This document shows, piece after piece, positions 25,131 to 33,429 of a DNA stretch of 44,819 nucleotides (within the stretch, counting starts at the first letter, position 1; each line of letters opens with the position of its first letter). The stretch is from an uncultured Bacteroidia bacterium (lineage in GTDB: Bacteria; Bacteroidota; Bacteroidia; J057; CALAJH01). The notes beneath the pieces are model-generated. The model saw only the letters and a program-made list of their open reading frames with translations. It made no database searches and was not told the DNA's origin. Location of the stretch: contig CALAJH010000077.1 in NCBI GenBank assembly GCA_937922655.1, forward strand, positions 1 to 44,819, written 5' to 3'. The translations under genes and the position numbers were made by a program.

Positions 25131-25138
25131 CAAATATA
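25131..25138 (-). promoter_or_regulatory. -7 box of the TPR/murB operon
   Basis: Minus strand TATATTTG, an exact TAnnTTTG match five bases upstream of the start codon. There is no clear -33 TTG. The very short leader makes this tentative. Confidence 0.4.
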
Positions 25139-25150
25139 AGACGAAAAACA

Positions 25151-25179
25151 TAAAGGCCGGCTTTTCTGACCGGCCTTTA
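25151..25179 (-). terminator. Terminator after the DUF1573 gene
   Basis: Stem TAAAGGCCGG / CCGGCCTTTA with a 9-base loop. On the minus strand it is followed by TGTTTTTC, a typical rho-independent layout. Confidence 0.8.
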
Positions 25180-25199
25180 AAATTTAGTTTTTTTTACAC

Positions 25200-26354
25200 T
25201 TATTTGCCGGAGCCTGAATTGCTCGGCGCGTCTTTTTTGTTGACATTGGCCTTGATGGTCAGCTTGACCGTCGGACGTTCGGGGTCGTTGGTAACAACCG
25301 TAATTTGTTTGGTTTGGTTGCCTTCTTTACCCGAGGAGTTGAAGGTAACGTTGATGTTCGTGGATTCGCCGGGTTTGAGGTTTTTCTTTTCCGGTTCGGT
25401 GGCGGTACAGCCGCAGGTGGCTTTGGTTTTCAGAATTTGAAGGTCGCTTTTGCCCTCGTTTTTGATGACGAACTCGGTTTTTACGGATTCGCCTTCGGTG
25501 ATGGTGCCAAAATCGTGCGTTTCTTTCTGGAAGGCCACTTTGGGGGCGTTTGCTTTTTGTTCGGGGGTCAATTCACCGACGTAAGGCTCGATGGTCGCGC
25601 CAACGTAGATGGTTTTGCGGGCCGAAGTGTCGTCATTGGTAACCATCGTGCATCGGTCGTGGATGAAGTCGTAGTCGCCGACTTTTTCCGCATCGTATTT
25701 GACGCTGACACGAATCGAATCTTTGGGCTTGACCGTTTTACCTTGGTTGAAAACAAATTCGATGTAGCTTTTGCCGTTGGTTTCGACGTTTTCAATGGTT
25801 ACGGGTTTGTTGCCCTCGTTGTAGATAACCATGTCTTTGGACGGCTTGTCTTTGGTGGTGATTTTGCCGTAATTGACGTGGTTGGTGGAGAAACGAAGGC
25901 TGCCGTCTTTTTGGGGATACCAGTCCTCAACGCCTTTGACGCGCGGGGTAACTTCGCCTTTGATGGTAAGAATTTTAACGTCGGCGGCGTTGGAGTCGGC
26001 GATGAAACCTTTGTCGTCGGATTTTGCGGCTTTGACGGTGATGGTTTTGTTGAAGCTGCCGGGACGGTTTTTGGCCCCATAGCTGGCGATAACTTCGCCC
26101 GTGCCGCCGGGCATAATCACGTCCTTGCTCCACGTCGGCGTCGTGCAACCGCACGAGGCTTTGACGTACGTCAATTTTATCGGAGAATCGGAGACGTTTT
26201 TGAACTTAAAGGCGTGTTCGACGGTGCCCAATTCTTCTTTGAACGTCCCAAAGTCGTGCGTGCTGTTGTCAAATTCGATGAATTTGTTGGCTTGGGCGAA
26301 AATATTTGTCGCCAAGCCCAGCGATAACACGCCGATAATCGTCATTTTTTTCAT
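25200..26354 (-). CDS. Exported protein with two DUF1573 domains
   Basis: A 384-aa exported protein of immunoglobulin-like DUF1573 domains; function unknown. The signal peptide (MKKMTIIGVLSLGLATNIFAQ) is followed by domain 1 (STHDFGTFKEELGTVEHAFKFKNVSD, Cys motif KASCGCTTPTW). A related central domain and a second DUF1573 domain (ETHDFGTITEGESVKTEFVIKN, KATCGCTATEPEK) follow. The repeated SCGCT-type motif may bind metal or pair Cys; this is an inference. The ATG at 26354 is favoured over a GTG six bases upstream. It has its own promoter and terminator. Confidence 0.88.
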   Translation of the reverse strand: MKKMTIIGVLSLGLATNIFAQANKFIEFDNSTHDFGTFKEELGTVEHAFKFKNVSDSPIKLTYVKASCGCTTPTWSKDVIMPGGTGEVIASYGAKNRPGSFNKTITVKAAKSDDKGFIADSNAADVKILTIKGEVTPRVKGVEDWYPQKDGSLRFSTNHVNYGKITTKDKPSKDMVIYNEGNKPVTIENVETNGKSYIEFVFNQGKTVKPKDSIRVSVKYDAEKVGDYDFIHDRCTMVTNDDTSARKTIYVGATIEPYVGELTPEQKANAPKVAFQKETHDFGTITEGESVKTEFVIKNEGKSDLQILKTKATCGCTATEPEKKNLKPGESTNINVTFNSSGKEGNQTKQITVVTNDPERPTVKLTIKANVNKKDAPSNSGSGK

Positions 26355-26400
26355 ACTCACTCTTTTTAATTTTTGTGTCGTTCTTTTTGGGTTGATAATG

Positions 26401-26432
26401 CAAAATTACAAATGAGGGAGCGGTTTAAGCAA
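26401..26432 (-). promoter_or_regulatory. Promoter of the DUF1573 gene
   Basis: Minus strand: TTG (26430-26432), 21 bases, then an exact TAATTTTG (26401-26408), 46 bases upstream of the ATG. Confidence 0.6.
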
Positions 26433-26587
26433 GTTTGCGATCGCCCCTGATTCCAAACGGTCAAAAATCGGGCCGGAACTGTAAAACCGGCAAAATTGTC
26501 AGACCAAACACTTTTCGTTTAAATAAAACCCTTAATCCTACGAATAAGTTCCGTATTAGTTTCGTTTAACTCAAACCCGATATAACA
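26433..26587. other. Intergenic spacer, no gene seen
   Basis: Apart from the DUF1573 promoter to its left and the terminator to its right, nothing recognisable lies here. Confidence 0.4.
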
Positions 26588-26619
26588 AAAAAGGGACTCC
26601 CGTTAAGAAATCCCTTTTT
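26588..26619 (-). terminator. Terminator after the thioredoxin-like gene
   Basis: AAAAAGGGA (26588-26596) pairs with TCCCTTTTT (26611-26619). On the minus strand the second arm runs into T residues. It lies 72 bases beyond the stop at 26691. Confidence 0.65.
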
Positions 26620-26690
26620 CGCTTCTCTTTTAACTCAATTTTCCCATCGGCAGGAAGGAAACCGTTGGGAAGGAATCAAGCCGAAAAAAA

Positions 26691-27176
26691 CTAATTTTTG
26701 GACTGCGTGGCCGGGCCGGAGCCGTATTTCGTACGCAGGGTGTTAAGCTCGGTCAAAAATACATCCGCCGGCTTGTACCCTACGCTCAACTCGGCTTTAT
26801 TGTTCGCGTGGGGGACCAAGAACAGCGTGGCCGGGTAGCCCCGTACTCCGTTGTTCGACAAGGTAGCCACCAAATCGCGCGAGGAATATTCTTTACCGTT
26901 GAACTTGAACGTCCCCGGCTTCTCAGGATTGATTTTTACGGCTTTGAAGTTGTCGTTAATCATGGCGCTCACCTTCTCGTTGTTGTAGGTGTCTTTGTCC
27001 ATGCGTTTGCACCAGCCGCACCAATCGGTGTACACGTCAATAATGACGATTTTCTTTTCCGCCGTCGCTTCGGCGATGGCCGCGTCCCATTCCATAAAAC
27101 GGGTTTGCGCCTGTAAGCCCGAAGCCGCCAATACAAACAGGCATGCCGCGAAAAATTGGGTTAATTTTCTATTCAT
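26691..27176 (-). CDS. Exported thioredoxin-like protein
   Basis: A 161-aa periplasmic thioredoxin-fold protein. The signal peptide (ACLFVLAASGLQAQ) is followed by the redox motif DVYTDWCGWCKRMDK (Cys53, Cys56). The cis-Pro116 lies in VRGYPATLFL. The WCGWC type (with Gly-Trp between the Cys) is common in Bacteroidota DUF255/SoxW-like proteins and would act as a periplasmic disulfide reductant or isomerase. A weak TTG-N20-AAAATTTG promoter lies upstream. Confidence 0.87.
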   Translation of the reverse strand: MNRKLTQFFAACLFVLAASGLQAQTRFMEWDAAIAEATAEKKIVIIDVYTDWCGWCKRMDKDTYNNEKVSAMINDNFKAVKINPEKPGTFKFNGKEYSSRDLVATLSNNGVRGYPATLFLVPHANNKAELSVGYKPADVFLTELNTLRTKYGSGPATQSKN

Positions 27177-27235
27177 TTCTATTCATTGCAAATTTTCCAT
27201 TTATACGAAGCCAACGCAATAATTGGGCCGGAAAA

Positions 27236-28681
27236 CTATCGGCTTTGACCGCGATTGACAATCGTCGCGGCAACGTCCATAAGATTGACCGTACCGTCTC
27301 CGTTGGCGTCCAAATATACGTTGTTAATCAAATTGCCTTGAAAATTCGAGTTCGAAGACCAAAGTTCTTCGGCGGAATAGGCCTGCCAAATTGTGCCTTG
27401 TTGGTTGCGGGAAGAACCGGTAAGTCCATAGGCGCCGGTACAGAAGAAATAGTCGTAAACATCCACCGTACCGTCGTTGTTGGCATCTCCGGGCCACACC
27501 TCGATAGCCGATTGTCCAACCAATGCTTCCGTTGTTTGCACGCATCCCTTGGCGTCGGTAACGGTAATCAAATATAACCCCGGAGCCAAACCGATAAAAA
27601 CGTTTTCGGCTTGATCTTCGCCGTTGTTGAGCCGGTATTGATAAGGCGCGTTTCCACCCGCGGCGGCGACGACGATTTGACCGTCGGCATTGCCCGGCGT
27701 GGCCGGTATACCCTGCCCTTCAACCGCCAACGGTTCCGGTTCGTTGATTTCAAACACCTGTTCCAACACGCATCCGGCATCGTCCCGAACGACGAGCGAA
27801 TACTCCGCGGGACTCAAAGCGGAATACTGCGATGGTGGAACCATAACGCCCTGTGGGTTGAAAATTTCGACCGTATACGGTTCGGCACCGCCCGAGGGAG
27901 TAATGTTGGAAATCGAACCGTTGTTTTCGCCGAAACATCGTACGTCTTCGGTCGTGGCCGTTACTTGCAAACCCAAACATCCCGACACCGTCACCAACGG
28001 TAAAATCACCGGATTGCCTTGGTTTTCGCCGTAATAGGTGTTGAAGTCGGTCGTCCAGATTTTTTGGTGGTTATTGGCACGGTGGGCAATCACCACCCAA
28101 TTGTGGGCGCCGCAACCCGACGGCGTATATCGGAAGGCAATGGTGTCGTTGCTAATTTCTGTTCGGGTCTCAATGGTAAGCAGCATGGTACCGGCGGCGT
28201 TCTGTTCCTCGGAAAACGCGATGTAATTGCCGGCAAACTGATAAGGGTTGGTATGCCCGGCCGAAGGCGTACCGTTCTCCAACACCTGCTCAAGCGTGAA
28301 CGGCTGCTGATACAACATATAATATTCTCCGCCGAACTGCACGTATAGCTTGGCATTAAATACGTCGGCCGAACCCACCTGACGCGTGGCCGGCGAAAAC
28401 CAAACGTATACGCCCGCAATTTTACGCACCACGCCGTCGTCGGGCATCTGAAAACGAATGCCATGCTCGCGTACGTAAGCGTTTACGTTGCCAACGTTCG
28501 GGACGTTTACGGTTTGGGGGGCATGCGTTCCCGCCCGATACCCAACGCCCGGAATGTTGGCGGGAATTTGAACCGAAGCCGCGCAAACGGTGTAATGCGC
28601 GTCTATCGTGTCGCGCTGTTGCGCGAAAACCATTTCCGCCGCCAATAAAAATAAAAACAATAAGTACAGGCCGATGTTCAT
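27236..28681 (-). CDS. Secreted protein with SprB-like repeat and C-terminal dockerin-like module
   Basis: A 481-aa exported protein. The ATG at 28681 begins a clean signal peptide (LYLLFLFLLAAEMVFA), unlike the longer in-frame start. The N-terminal half, about residues 20-230, has a beta-rich unnamed domain (FGGEYYMLYQQPFTLEQ). One to two SprB-like/beta-sandwich repeats follow (DVRCFGENNGSISNITPSGG and NAPYQYRLNNGE). The end has two EF-hand-like Ca-binding loops: WPGDANNDGTVDVYDYF and YLDANGDGTVNLMDVAATI. This is a dockerin-type module known in Saprospiraceae-like secreted proteins. Function is unknown; it may be cell-surface attached or secreted. Confidence 0.8.
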   Translation of the reverse strand: MNIGLYLLFLFLLAAEMVFAQQRDTIDAHYTVCAASVQIPANIPGVGYRAGTHAPQTVNVPNVGNVNAYVREHGIRFQMPDDGVVRKIAGVYVWFSPATRQVGSADVFNAKLYVQFGGEYYMLYQQPFTLEQVLENGTPSAGHTNPYQFAGNYIAFSEEQNAAGTMLLTIETRTEISNDTIAFRYTPSGCGAHNWVVIAHRANNHQKIWTTDFNTYYGENQGNPVILPLVTVSGCLGLQVTATTEDVRCFGENNGSISNITPSGGAEPYTVEIFNPQGVMVPPSQYSALSPAEYSLVVRDDAGCVLEQVFEINEPEPLAVEGQGIPATPGNADGQIVVAAAGGNAPYQYRLNNGEDQAENVFIGLAPGLYLITVTDAKGCVQTTEALVGQSAIEVWPGDANNDGTVDVYDYFFCTGAYGLTGSSRNQQGTIWQAYSAEELWSSNSNFQGNLINNVYLDANGDGTVNLMDVAATIVNRGQSR

Positions 28682-28698
28682 ATCATTGATTTTGCGCT

Positions 28699-28729
28699 CA
28701 AATATAGCGAGTATATTCCAAACTCCAAA
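28699..28729 (-). promoter_or_regulatory. Promoter of the dockerin-like secreted protein
   Basis: Minus strand: TTTG (28726-28729), 19 bases, then an exact TATATTTG (28699-28706), 17 bases before the ATG at 28681, supporting that start. Confidence 0.6.
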
Positions 28730-28856
28730 AAAATGATGCGGTTTCAATCGTTATTTTCTCAAAAGACAAAGTTTGCCCCCAAAAAACGACCTTGAACATC
28801 CGAGACGGGGTTTTGTCGCTTGCGCCAACAACGCCGCGTTTTTATGAAAAAACGAA

Positions 28857-28864
28857 TATATTTG
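28857..28864 (+). promoter_or_regulatory. -7 box of the methyltransferase gene
   Basis: TATATTTG matches TAnnTTTG exactly, 19 bases before the ATG at 28884. There is no convincing -33 box. Confidence 0.45.
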
Positions 28865-28883
28865 CACGGAATACGGCTAGACG

Positions 28884-29684
28884 ATGGAAGTAAAAATTTC
28901 AACCCAATTTCAAGAAGCCTACGATACCCAATACGATTCCCCAATATCCCAATGGCGGGAAATCAATGCCAAATACAAAGCACAAAACATACTGGACGTA
29001 GCCGGAGGCAAAAAATTTAAAAGAATCCTTGACGTTGGCGCCGGGGACGGAAGCGTCTTGTCCGTTTTAAGAAAAAAAAACTTCGCCGAAGAATTCTATG
29101 CCGTCGAAATTTCCGAGAGCGCTTTGGGACGGCTAAAACTTAAAAACATCCCCAAACTTGTCGAGGCGCGACGTTTCGACGGATACAAAATTCCTTTTCC
29201 CGACAAACATTTCGACGTCGCCGTACTTTCCCATGTGTTGGAACATGTGGAACACGAGCGAATATTGATTCGGGAAATTAAGCGTATAGCCAAAAACTTG
29301 ATTGTGGAAGTTCCGCGCGACTACATGCTCGGCGTAGACCGTAGGGTTGAACATTTTTTGTCTTACGGACATATCAATATGTACACCCCTACGCTGCTGC
29401 GTTTCTTTTTACAAACCGAAGGTTTTAAAATCAGCAATCAAAAACTTTCCATTTTGGCTCCCGAGGTTTTAAGATACAACCATAAGCTGCGTGCCGAAAG
29501 ATCCTTGATAAAAAGAACCAAAGACGTCTTGTCTTATTACTTTCGTTTGGTTTTAATCAATCAGCCCGTAGGGAGTTTGCGGGAAAGGTATTGCAACGCG
29601 ATAACCGTTTTCGCGGAAATCGCAGAAAAAAACGTTAGAATCATGCAGCCGATGGGTTCGCCGAAAAATCAGGCGAACCTATAA
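28884..29684 (+). CDS. Class I SAM-dependent methyltransferase
   Basis: A 266-aa methyltransferase. The SAM-binding motif I is ILDVGAGDGSVLSVL (about residues 49-63), followed by FYAVEISESAL (motif II). The motif IV region FDVAVLSHVLEHVEHERIL places it with UbiE/small-molecule-type or sugar-type methyltransferases. The substrate is unknown. The coding sequence seems AT-richer than the neighbours (by eye), so acquisition by transfer is possible. The gene stands alone between the dockerin-like protein and queA. Confidence 0.85.
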   Translation: MEVKISTQFQEAYDTQYDSPISQWREINAKYKAQNILDVAGGKKFKRILDVGAGDGSVLSVLRKKNFAEEFYAVEISESALGRLKLKNIPKLVEARRFDGYKIPFPDKHFDVAVLSHVLEHVEHERILIREIKRIAKNLIVEVPRDYMLGVDRRVEHFLSYGHINMYTPTLLRFFLQTEGFKISNQKLSILAPEVLRYNHKLRAERSLIKRTKDVLSYYFRLVLINQPVGSLRERYCNAITVFAEIAEKNVRIMQPMGSPKNQANL

Positions 29685-29827
29685 ACGCAAAATATAAAAC
29701 GGCAATCGTTTACCCGAAATCGGAGCAAAGTATACGGGAGCTTGGACCCATAGACGAATGCCGGCGCAAACGACAAAGGCATCGACTCAAATTCACACCG
29801 CACGATGACAACGCGTGCGTTCCGCGG

Positions 29828-30892
29828 TCAAATAATCAAAAGCGCGTCGCCGTAACAACAAAAGCGATAACCTTCGTCCACCGCCGCCTTGTAGGCTTTC
29901 ATCAACGCGGGAAAGTCGGCGAAAGCGGCCGAAAGCATCATGGACGTGGATTTGGGCAGTTGGAAGTTGGTTAAAAAGGCGTTGGCGATGTTGAACTCGT
30001 AGTGGGGAAAAATGAACCGGTCGGTCCAACCTTTGCCCGGATTGAGGGTTTTGGAAGCGGAAACCGACGACTCCAAAGCCCGCATGACCGAAGCGCCGAC
30101 GGCCAAAACCCTCTTTTTGGCGGCTTTCGCCTCATTGACCATACGGGCCGTTTCGGGAGAAATTTCAAAGCTTTCCGAGTCCATTTTGTGTTTGGACAAA
30201 TCTTCGACCTCGACGTCCCGAAACGAACGGCCGATATTGAGGTTGATAAAGACGCGTTCCACGCCCTGAAGCTCAAGGCGCAAAAGGGTGTCGCGCGTAA
30301 AGTGTAAGGCCGATTCCGGGGCGGAAACCGCGCCTTTGCGCGTGGCGAACACCGTTTGGTAACGCTCCCGGTCCTCGGGTTCGATTTCACGGGTGATGTA
30401 GTCGGGCAAGGGGGTCAATCCCAAACGGTCTATCGCCGCCTCGAACTCTTCGTCGTTGCCGTCGAAAAGAAAGCGTATCGTACGGCCGCGCGAGGTGGTG
30501 TTGTCCACAACCTCGGCCACCAATTCGTTGTCGCCGTCGGCCTTGCCAAAGAAAAGTTTGTTGCCGACGCGAATTTTTCTTGCCGGGTCGACGACCACGT
30601 CCCACAAACGGGAATCTTTGTTGAGTTCGCGCAACAAAAACACTTCAATATGGGCGCCGGTTTTTTCTTTGTTGCCCAAAAGTTTGGCCGGAAACACCCG
30701 CGCGTCGTTGAGAATGATGACGTCGCCTTCGGAGAAATAATCAAGAATGTCTTTGAACTGCCGGTGTTCAATTTCTTGCGTCGCTCGATGCAAGACCATC
30801 ATGCGCGACGAATCGCGGGGATAAACGGGATATTGGGCGATTTGGATGCGGGCGCGATACTCTTGCGGCAGGTCAAATTCCGATAATTTCAT
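29828..30892 (-). CDS. queA: S-adenosylmethionine:tRNA ribosyltransferase-isomerase
   Basis: QueA transfers and isomerises the ribosyl of SAM onto 7-aminomethyl-7-deazaguanine in tRNA, forming epoxyqueuosine. The 354 aa show MKLSEFDLPQEYRARIQIAQYP at the start, NDARVFPAKLLGNK, and VDPARKIRVGNKLFFG. The signature PESALHFTRDTLLRLELQGV, here preceded by KGAVSA, is also visible. It is complete. Tgt, the preceding step, lies about 7 kb downstream (37021). A TAAATTTG box (30921-30928) serves as promoter. It diverges from the arylesterase-like gene. Confidence 0.96.
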   Translation of the reverse strand: MKLSEFDLPQEYRARIQIAQYPVYPRDSSRMMVLHRATQEIEHRQFKDILDYFSEGDVIILNDARVFPAKLLGNKEKTGAHIEVFLLRELNKDSRLWDVVVDPARKIRVGNKLFFGKADGDNELVAEVVDNTTSRGRTIRFLFDGNDEEFEAAIDRLGLTPLPDYITREIEPEDRERYQTVFATRKGAVSAPESALHFTRDTLLRLELQGVERVFINLNIGRSFRDVEVEDLSKHKMDSESFEISPETARMVNEAKAAKKRVLAVGASVMRALESSVSASKTLNPGKGWTDRFIFPHYEFNIANAFLTNFQLPKSTSMMLSAAFADFPALMKAYKAAVDEGYRFCCYGDALLII

Positions 30893-30920
30893 ACTTTCCC
30901 TTTTGCATGGAAATAATTTG

Positions 30921-30928
30921 CAAATTTA
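30921..30928 (-). promoter_or_regulatory. queA -7 box
   Basis: Minus strand TAAATTTG, an exact match to TAnnTTTG, 28 bases before the queA ATG. A TTG lies 16 bases upstream, slightly short spacing. A TAATTTG motif on the plus strand in the same spot may serve the divergent gene. Confidence 0.5.
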
Positions 30929-30950
30929 CGCCGAAAATTGTTCACAATCT

Positions 30951-31952
30951 ATGTGGCTTTCTACACTTATCGCCGCTTTCGGCGTCGCGACGTCTACTTA
31001 CGCACAAACCGTACTGACGATAACGGACACACTTTGGGGCGCAACGGGCGCCGAAGACGTTACCATCGACCTTGCTACGGGCGTGGCTTTCGTCTCCTCC
31101 GACGACCGGAGGGCGGCGATGTCGGGCAAGCCCACGCCCGGCAACATTTATCTGTGCGACCTCAACGAGTCGCCGCCGCGTCTTCGGCCCCTGCTCGACC
31201 CGCCGCCGTCCGATTTTCATCCACACGGCATAGGTTTCAAGCGTTTTGGCGACAAAGCCTATCTGCACGTCGTCAATCACCGAAAGCCCGGAAAACATTT
31301 CATCGAAATATTCGAATGGGACGGAAGCCGACTCATATACCGACAATCGGTGTCTTCGCCCCTGATTCACAGCCCCAACGACGTTTTTCCCACCGGACCA
31401 ACGAGTTTTTTCGTCAGCAACGACCACGGCGCCAAGACCATGATTGGGCGCGGAGTCGAAAACATTTTTCGTCTCAAGCGCGCAAACGTCGTCCATTTCG
31501 ACGGAAAAAAGGCGACCGTCGTCGCCCAAAAAATCGCTTACGCCAACGGTCTTTACGTCACGCCTCAAAACGACGGGCTTTTCGTCGCCTCCGTTTTCGG
31601 AAAATGCGTTTACGAATACAAATTGAAAAAAGGAACGCCGAACTATTTCCGAAAAATAAATCTGGGCACGGGTTGCGACAATATCGAAGCCGACGAAAAA
31701 GGAAGGTTGTACGTCGTCGGCCATACGCGGGTAATGAAGTTTGTCGGCCATGCGCTCAATGCGAAAAAACGTTCGCCGTGGGACTTATGGCGCATCACAC
31801 CCGCCCCGATACCCAAAATTGAACGCCTTTACGTCGGCGACGGCAAAGAAATTTCGGGGGCAAGCGTGGCGGCGACGTGGAAAAACACCGTCTTGATTGG
31901 CTCGGTTTTCGAGCCGTATATGCTCGTCGGACGCCTGTCTTTCAACGACTAG
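30951..31952 (+). CDS. Exported arylesterase/SMP-30-like beta-propeller protein
   Basis: A 333-aa protein with a signal peptide (WLSTLIAAFGVATSTYAQ). The mature part resembles bacterial paraoxonase/arylesterase-like beta-propellers. Matching stretches are ATGVAFVSSDDRRAAMSGKPTPGNIYLCDL, FHPHGIGFKRF, HVVNHRKPGKHFIEIFEWDG and SPNDVFPTGPTSFFVSNDHG. In the family the Asn/Asp/His residues in these strands bind Ca and form the lactonase site. The ATG at 30951 is preferred because the longer frame lacks a promoter and reads into the queA leader. It converges with the CPMC protein gene 12 bp downstream. Confidence 0.8.
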   Translation: MWLSTLIAAFGVATSTYAQTVLTITDTLWGATGAEDVTIDLATGVAFVSSDDRRAAMSGKPTPGNIYLCDLNESPPRLRPLLDPPPSDFHPHGIGFKRFGDKAYLHVVNHRKPGKHFIEIFEWDGSRLIYRQSVSSPLIHSPNDVFPTGPTSFFVSNDHGAKTMIGRGVENIFRLKRANVVHFDGKKATVVAQKIAYANGLYVTPQNDGLFVASVFGKCVYEYKLKKGTPNYFRKINLGTGCDNIEADEKGRLYVVGHTRVMKFVGHALNAKKRSPWDLWRITPAPIPKIERLYVGDGKEISGASVAATWKNTVLIGSVFEPYMLVGRLSFND

Positions 31953-31964
31953 CGCCGCCCCCCG

Positions 31965-32216
31965 TCAAATCCCGGAATTTTGGGCCTTACGGCTTTTGCG
32001 ATAGGCGCGGTACCACGCAAACGCCACGGCGCCGCCCAAAAGATAAGGCGCCGCCAAAAGATAAAGTATACCGTCGTTGAGGCCGTTGCCGACGTTGTTG
32101 TTGCCGGCTTTGCGGGCCGTTTGCACGTTTTGTTTGCACATCGGACATTGGGCTTGAGCGTCCGTTGCCGACAACGCCGCCCCGGCCAACGCAAGGGCTA
32201 TAAAAATCTTTTTCAT
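31965..32216 (-). CDS. Small CPMC-motif protein of the cox cluster
   Basis: An 83-aa protein beginning MKKIFIALALAG (signal or anchor), then QCPMCKQNVQ. After a linker comes a hydrophobic segment (GILYLLAAPYLLGGAVAFAWY) and a basic tail. Similar small proteins with a CPMC site next to cytochrome oxidase or SCO1 genes are known to me from other Bacteroidota. A copper-handling role for the CxxC is an inference. Its ATG overlaps the DUF420 stop (ATGA). Last gene of the oxidase operon. Confidence 0.72.
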   Translation of the reverse strand: MKKIFIALALAGAALSATDAQAQCPMCKQNVQTARKAGNNNVGNGLNDGILYLLAAPYLLGGAVAFAWYRAYRKSRKAQNSGI

Positions 32217-32761
32217 TGCGGATAATAAGGCGAAATCATCAAATATACCACCACCCCCGTAATCGATACGTAAAGCCATATCGGAAGCGTGATTTTGGCT
32301 ATCTTGCGATGTTTGTCGAACTTTTCCGACAGACCGTGCACTATCGAAAACAAAGCCAGCGGAACTATCGTCGTCGCCAAAAGAATGTGCGTCGATAAAA
32401 TAAAAACGTACACGCTCTTGACCCATCCCTCCCCGCCAAACTTCGTGCTTTCGGCCAAAAAGTGATATACGACGTACGAAACCAAAAACACCGACGACAA
32501 TACAAACGCTCCCAGCATCGCGGCTTTGTGGCGGCGTACTTGTCTTCGACGTATGAATATATACCCCGCCAACAACAGCACCGTTACCGTCGAATTGATG
32601 AAAGCGTTGATTTTAGGCAAAACATAGACGTTAAACCCCGGTGAGGCCTGACTTTTCGGCATAAACAGCAGTACGGCCACCACCAACGGTATCACCGCCG
32701 AAAGCGTACCGACCACCGGAACCACGTACCGGTCGGGAATTAAGGATTTCGATACTGGCAT
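32213..32761 (-). CDS. DUF420 family membrane protein
   Basis: A 182-aa integral membrane protein with about five transmembrane segments. The family is associated with cytochrome oxidase assembly or with CtaM-like functions. The His residues VVYHFL and STHILLA lie in membrane segments as in DUF420. It starts inside the 3' end of the SCO1 gene (22-base overlap) and ends in an ATGA overlap with the CPMC protein gene, so all are co-translated. Confidence 0.82.
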   Translation of the reverse strand: MPVSKSLIPDRYVVPVVGTLSAVIPLVVAVLLFMPKSQASPGFNVYVLPKINAFINSTVTVLLLAGYIFIRRRQVRRHKAAMLGAFVLSSVFLVSYVVYHFLAESTKFGGEGWVKSVYVFILSTHILLATTIVPLALFSIVHGLSEKFDKHRKIAKITLPIWLYVSITGVVVYLMISPYYPQ

Positions 32762-33429
32762 CGGAGTACGTCTATGTGTTCCAAGAGTCGTTTAAATTCT
32801 TTTTGACCGTCGTCGCCGTCGATGATTCGATAAAAACCTCGGACGTGCAGCTCTTTGTCCACCAAGAAAAACAACGGACTGTGAGTAATGAGTTCCCTGT
32901 TGCCCGTGTCGGGTGCAAACGGCGCCATATATCCTCGTACCGCGAGGTTGCGCAAAACAACCGAATCGCCGGAGATGAACGTCCATTTGTCGGGGCGGGC
33001 GCCATAACGTTGCGCGTATTCATTCAGGACTTCGGGGGTGTCGAATTGCGGATCGACGCTGATGGAAACGAGCCGGATGTCTTTGTGCTCCAAAATTTTT
33101 TCTTGAAGTTTGGCCATATTGCGCGACAAGTCCTTACATATGCCGGGACATCGGGTAAAAATAAAGTCCGCGACGTGAATGTACCCTCTGAGGGAGTCGT
33201 CGGTAACGACGGCGCCCGTTTGAGAGGTCATGCGAAACGACGGCAGGCGATGGTAAATCGTGTCTCCGCTTTGGGTAACGGTCTTTTCGCCCAAGTACGG
33301 CAAGGGCACGCACTTGTGTTTGCCAAAGGACAAAATGAAGAGCCAAATTAATATCGGCCCGGCAAAAATAAGTACGATACCCGCCGCACGCCAATAGCCG
33401 CGGCGGATATCGGATTCTTCGTTCGTCAT
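32740..33429 (-). CDS. SCO1/SenC family copper chaperone
   Basis: SCO proteins deliver copper to the CuA site of cytochrome c oxidase. The 229 aa have one N-terminal transmembrane anchor (GIVLIFAGPILIWLFILSF). The thioredoxin-fold domain carries the copper-binding CxxxC motif FTRCPGICKDL (Cys94, Cys98), and the third ligand His183 lies in LITHSPLFF. It overlaps the subunit IV gene (ATGA) upstream. Confidence 0.93.
   Translation of the reverse strand: MTNEESDIRRGYWRAAGIVLIFAGPILIWLFILSFGKHKCVPLPYLGEKTVTQSGDTIYHRLPSFRMTSQTGAVVTDDSLRGYIHVADFIFTRCPGICKDLSRNMAKLQEKILEHKDIRLVSISVDPQFDTPEVLNEYAQRYGARPDKWTFISGDSVVLRNLAVRGYMAPFAPDTGNRELITHSPLFFLVDKELHVRGFYRIIDGDDGQKEFKRLLEHIDVLRCQYRNP

Noticed and set aside
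29685-29827. tRNA gene in the queA/methyltransferase gap
   Set aside because: No GTTC-A-A-TCC-like T arm or acceptor pairing was seen.
30846-30950. Longer start for the arylesterase-like protein
   Set aside because: The extra residues run over the queA leader and no signal peptide would remain at the front; the ATG at 30951 begins a signal peptide.
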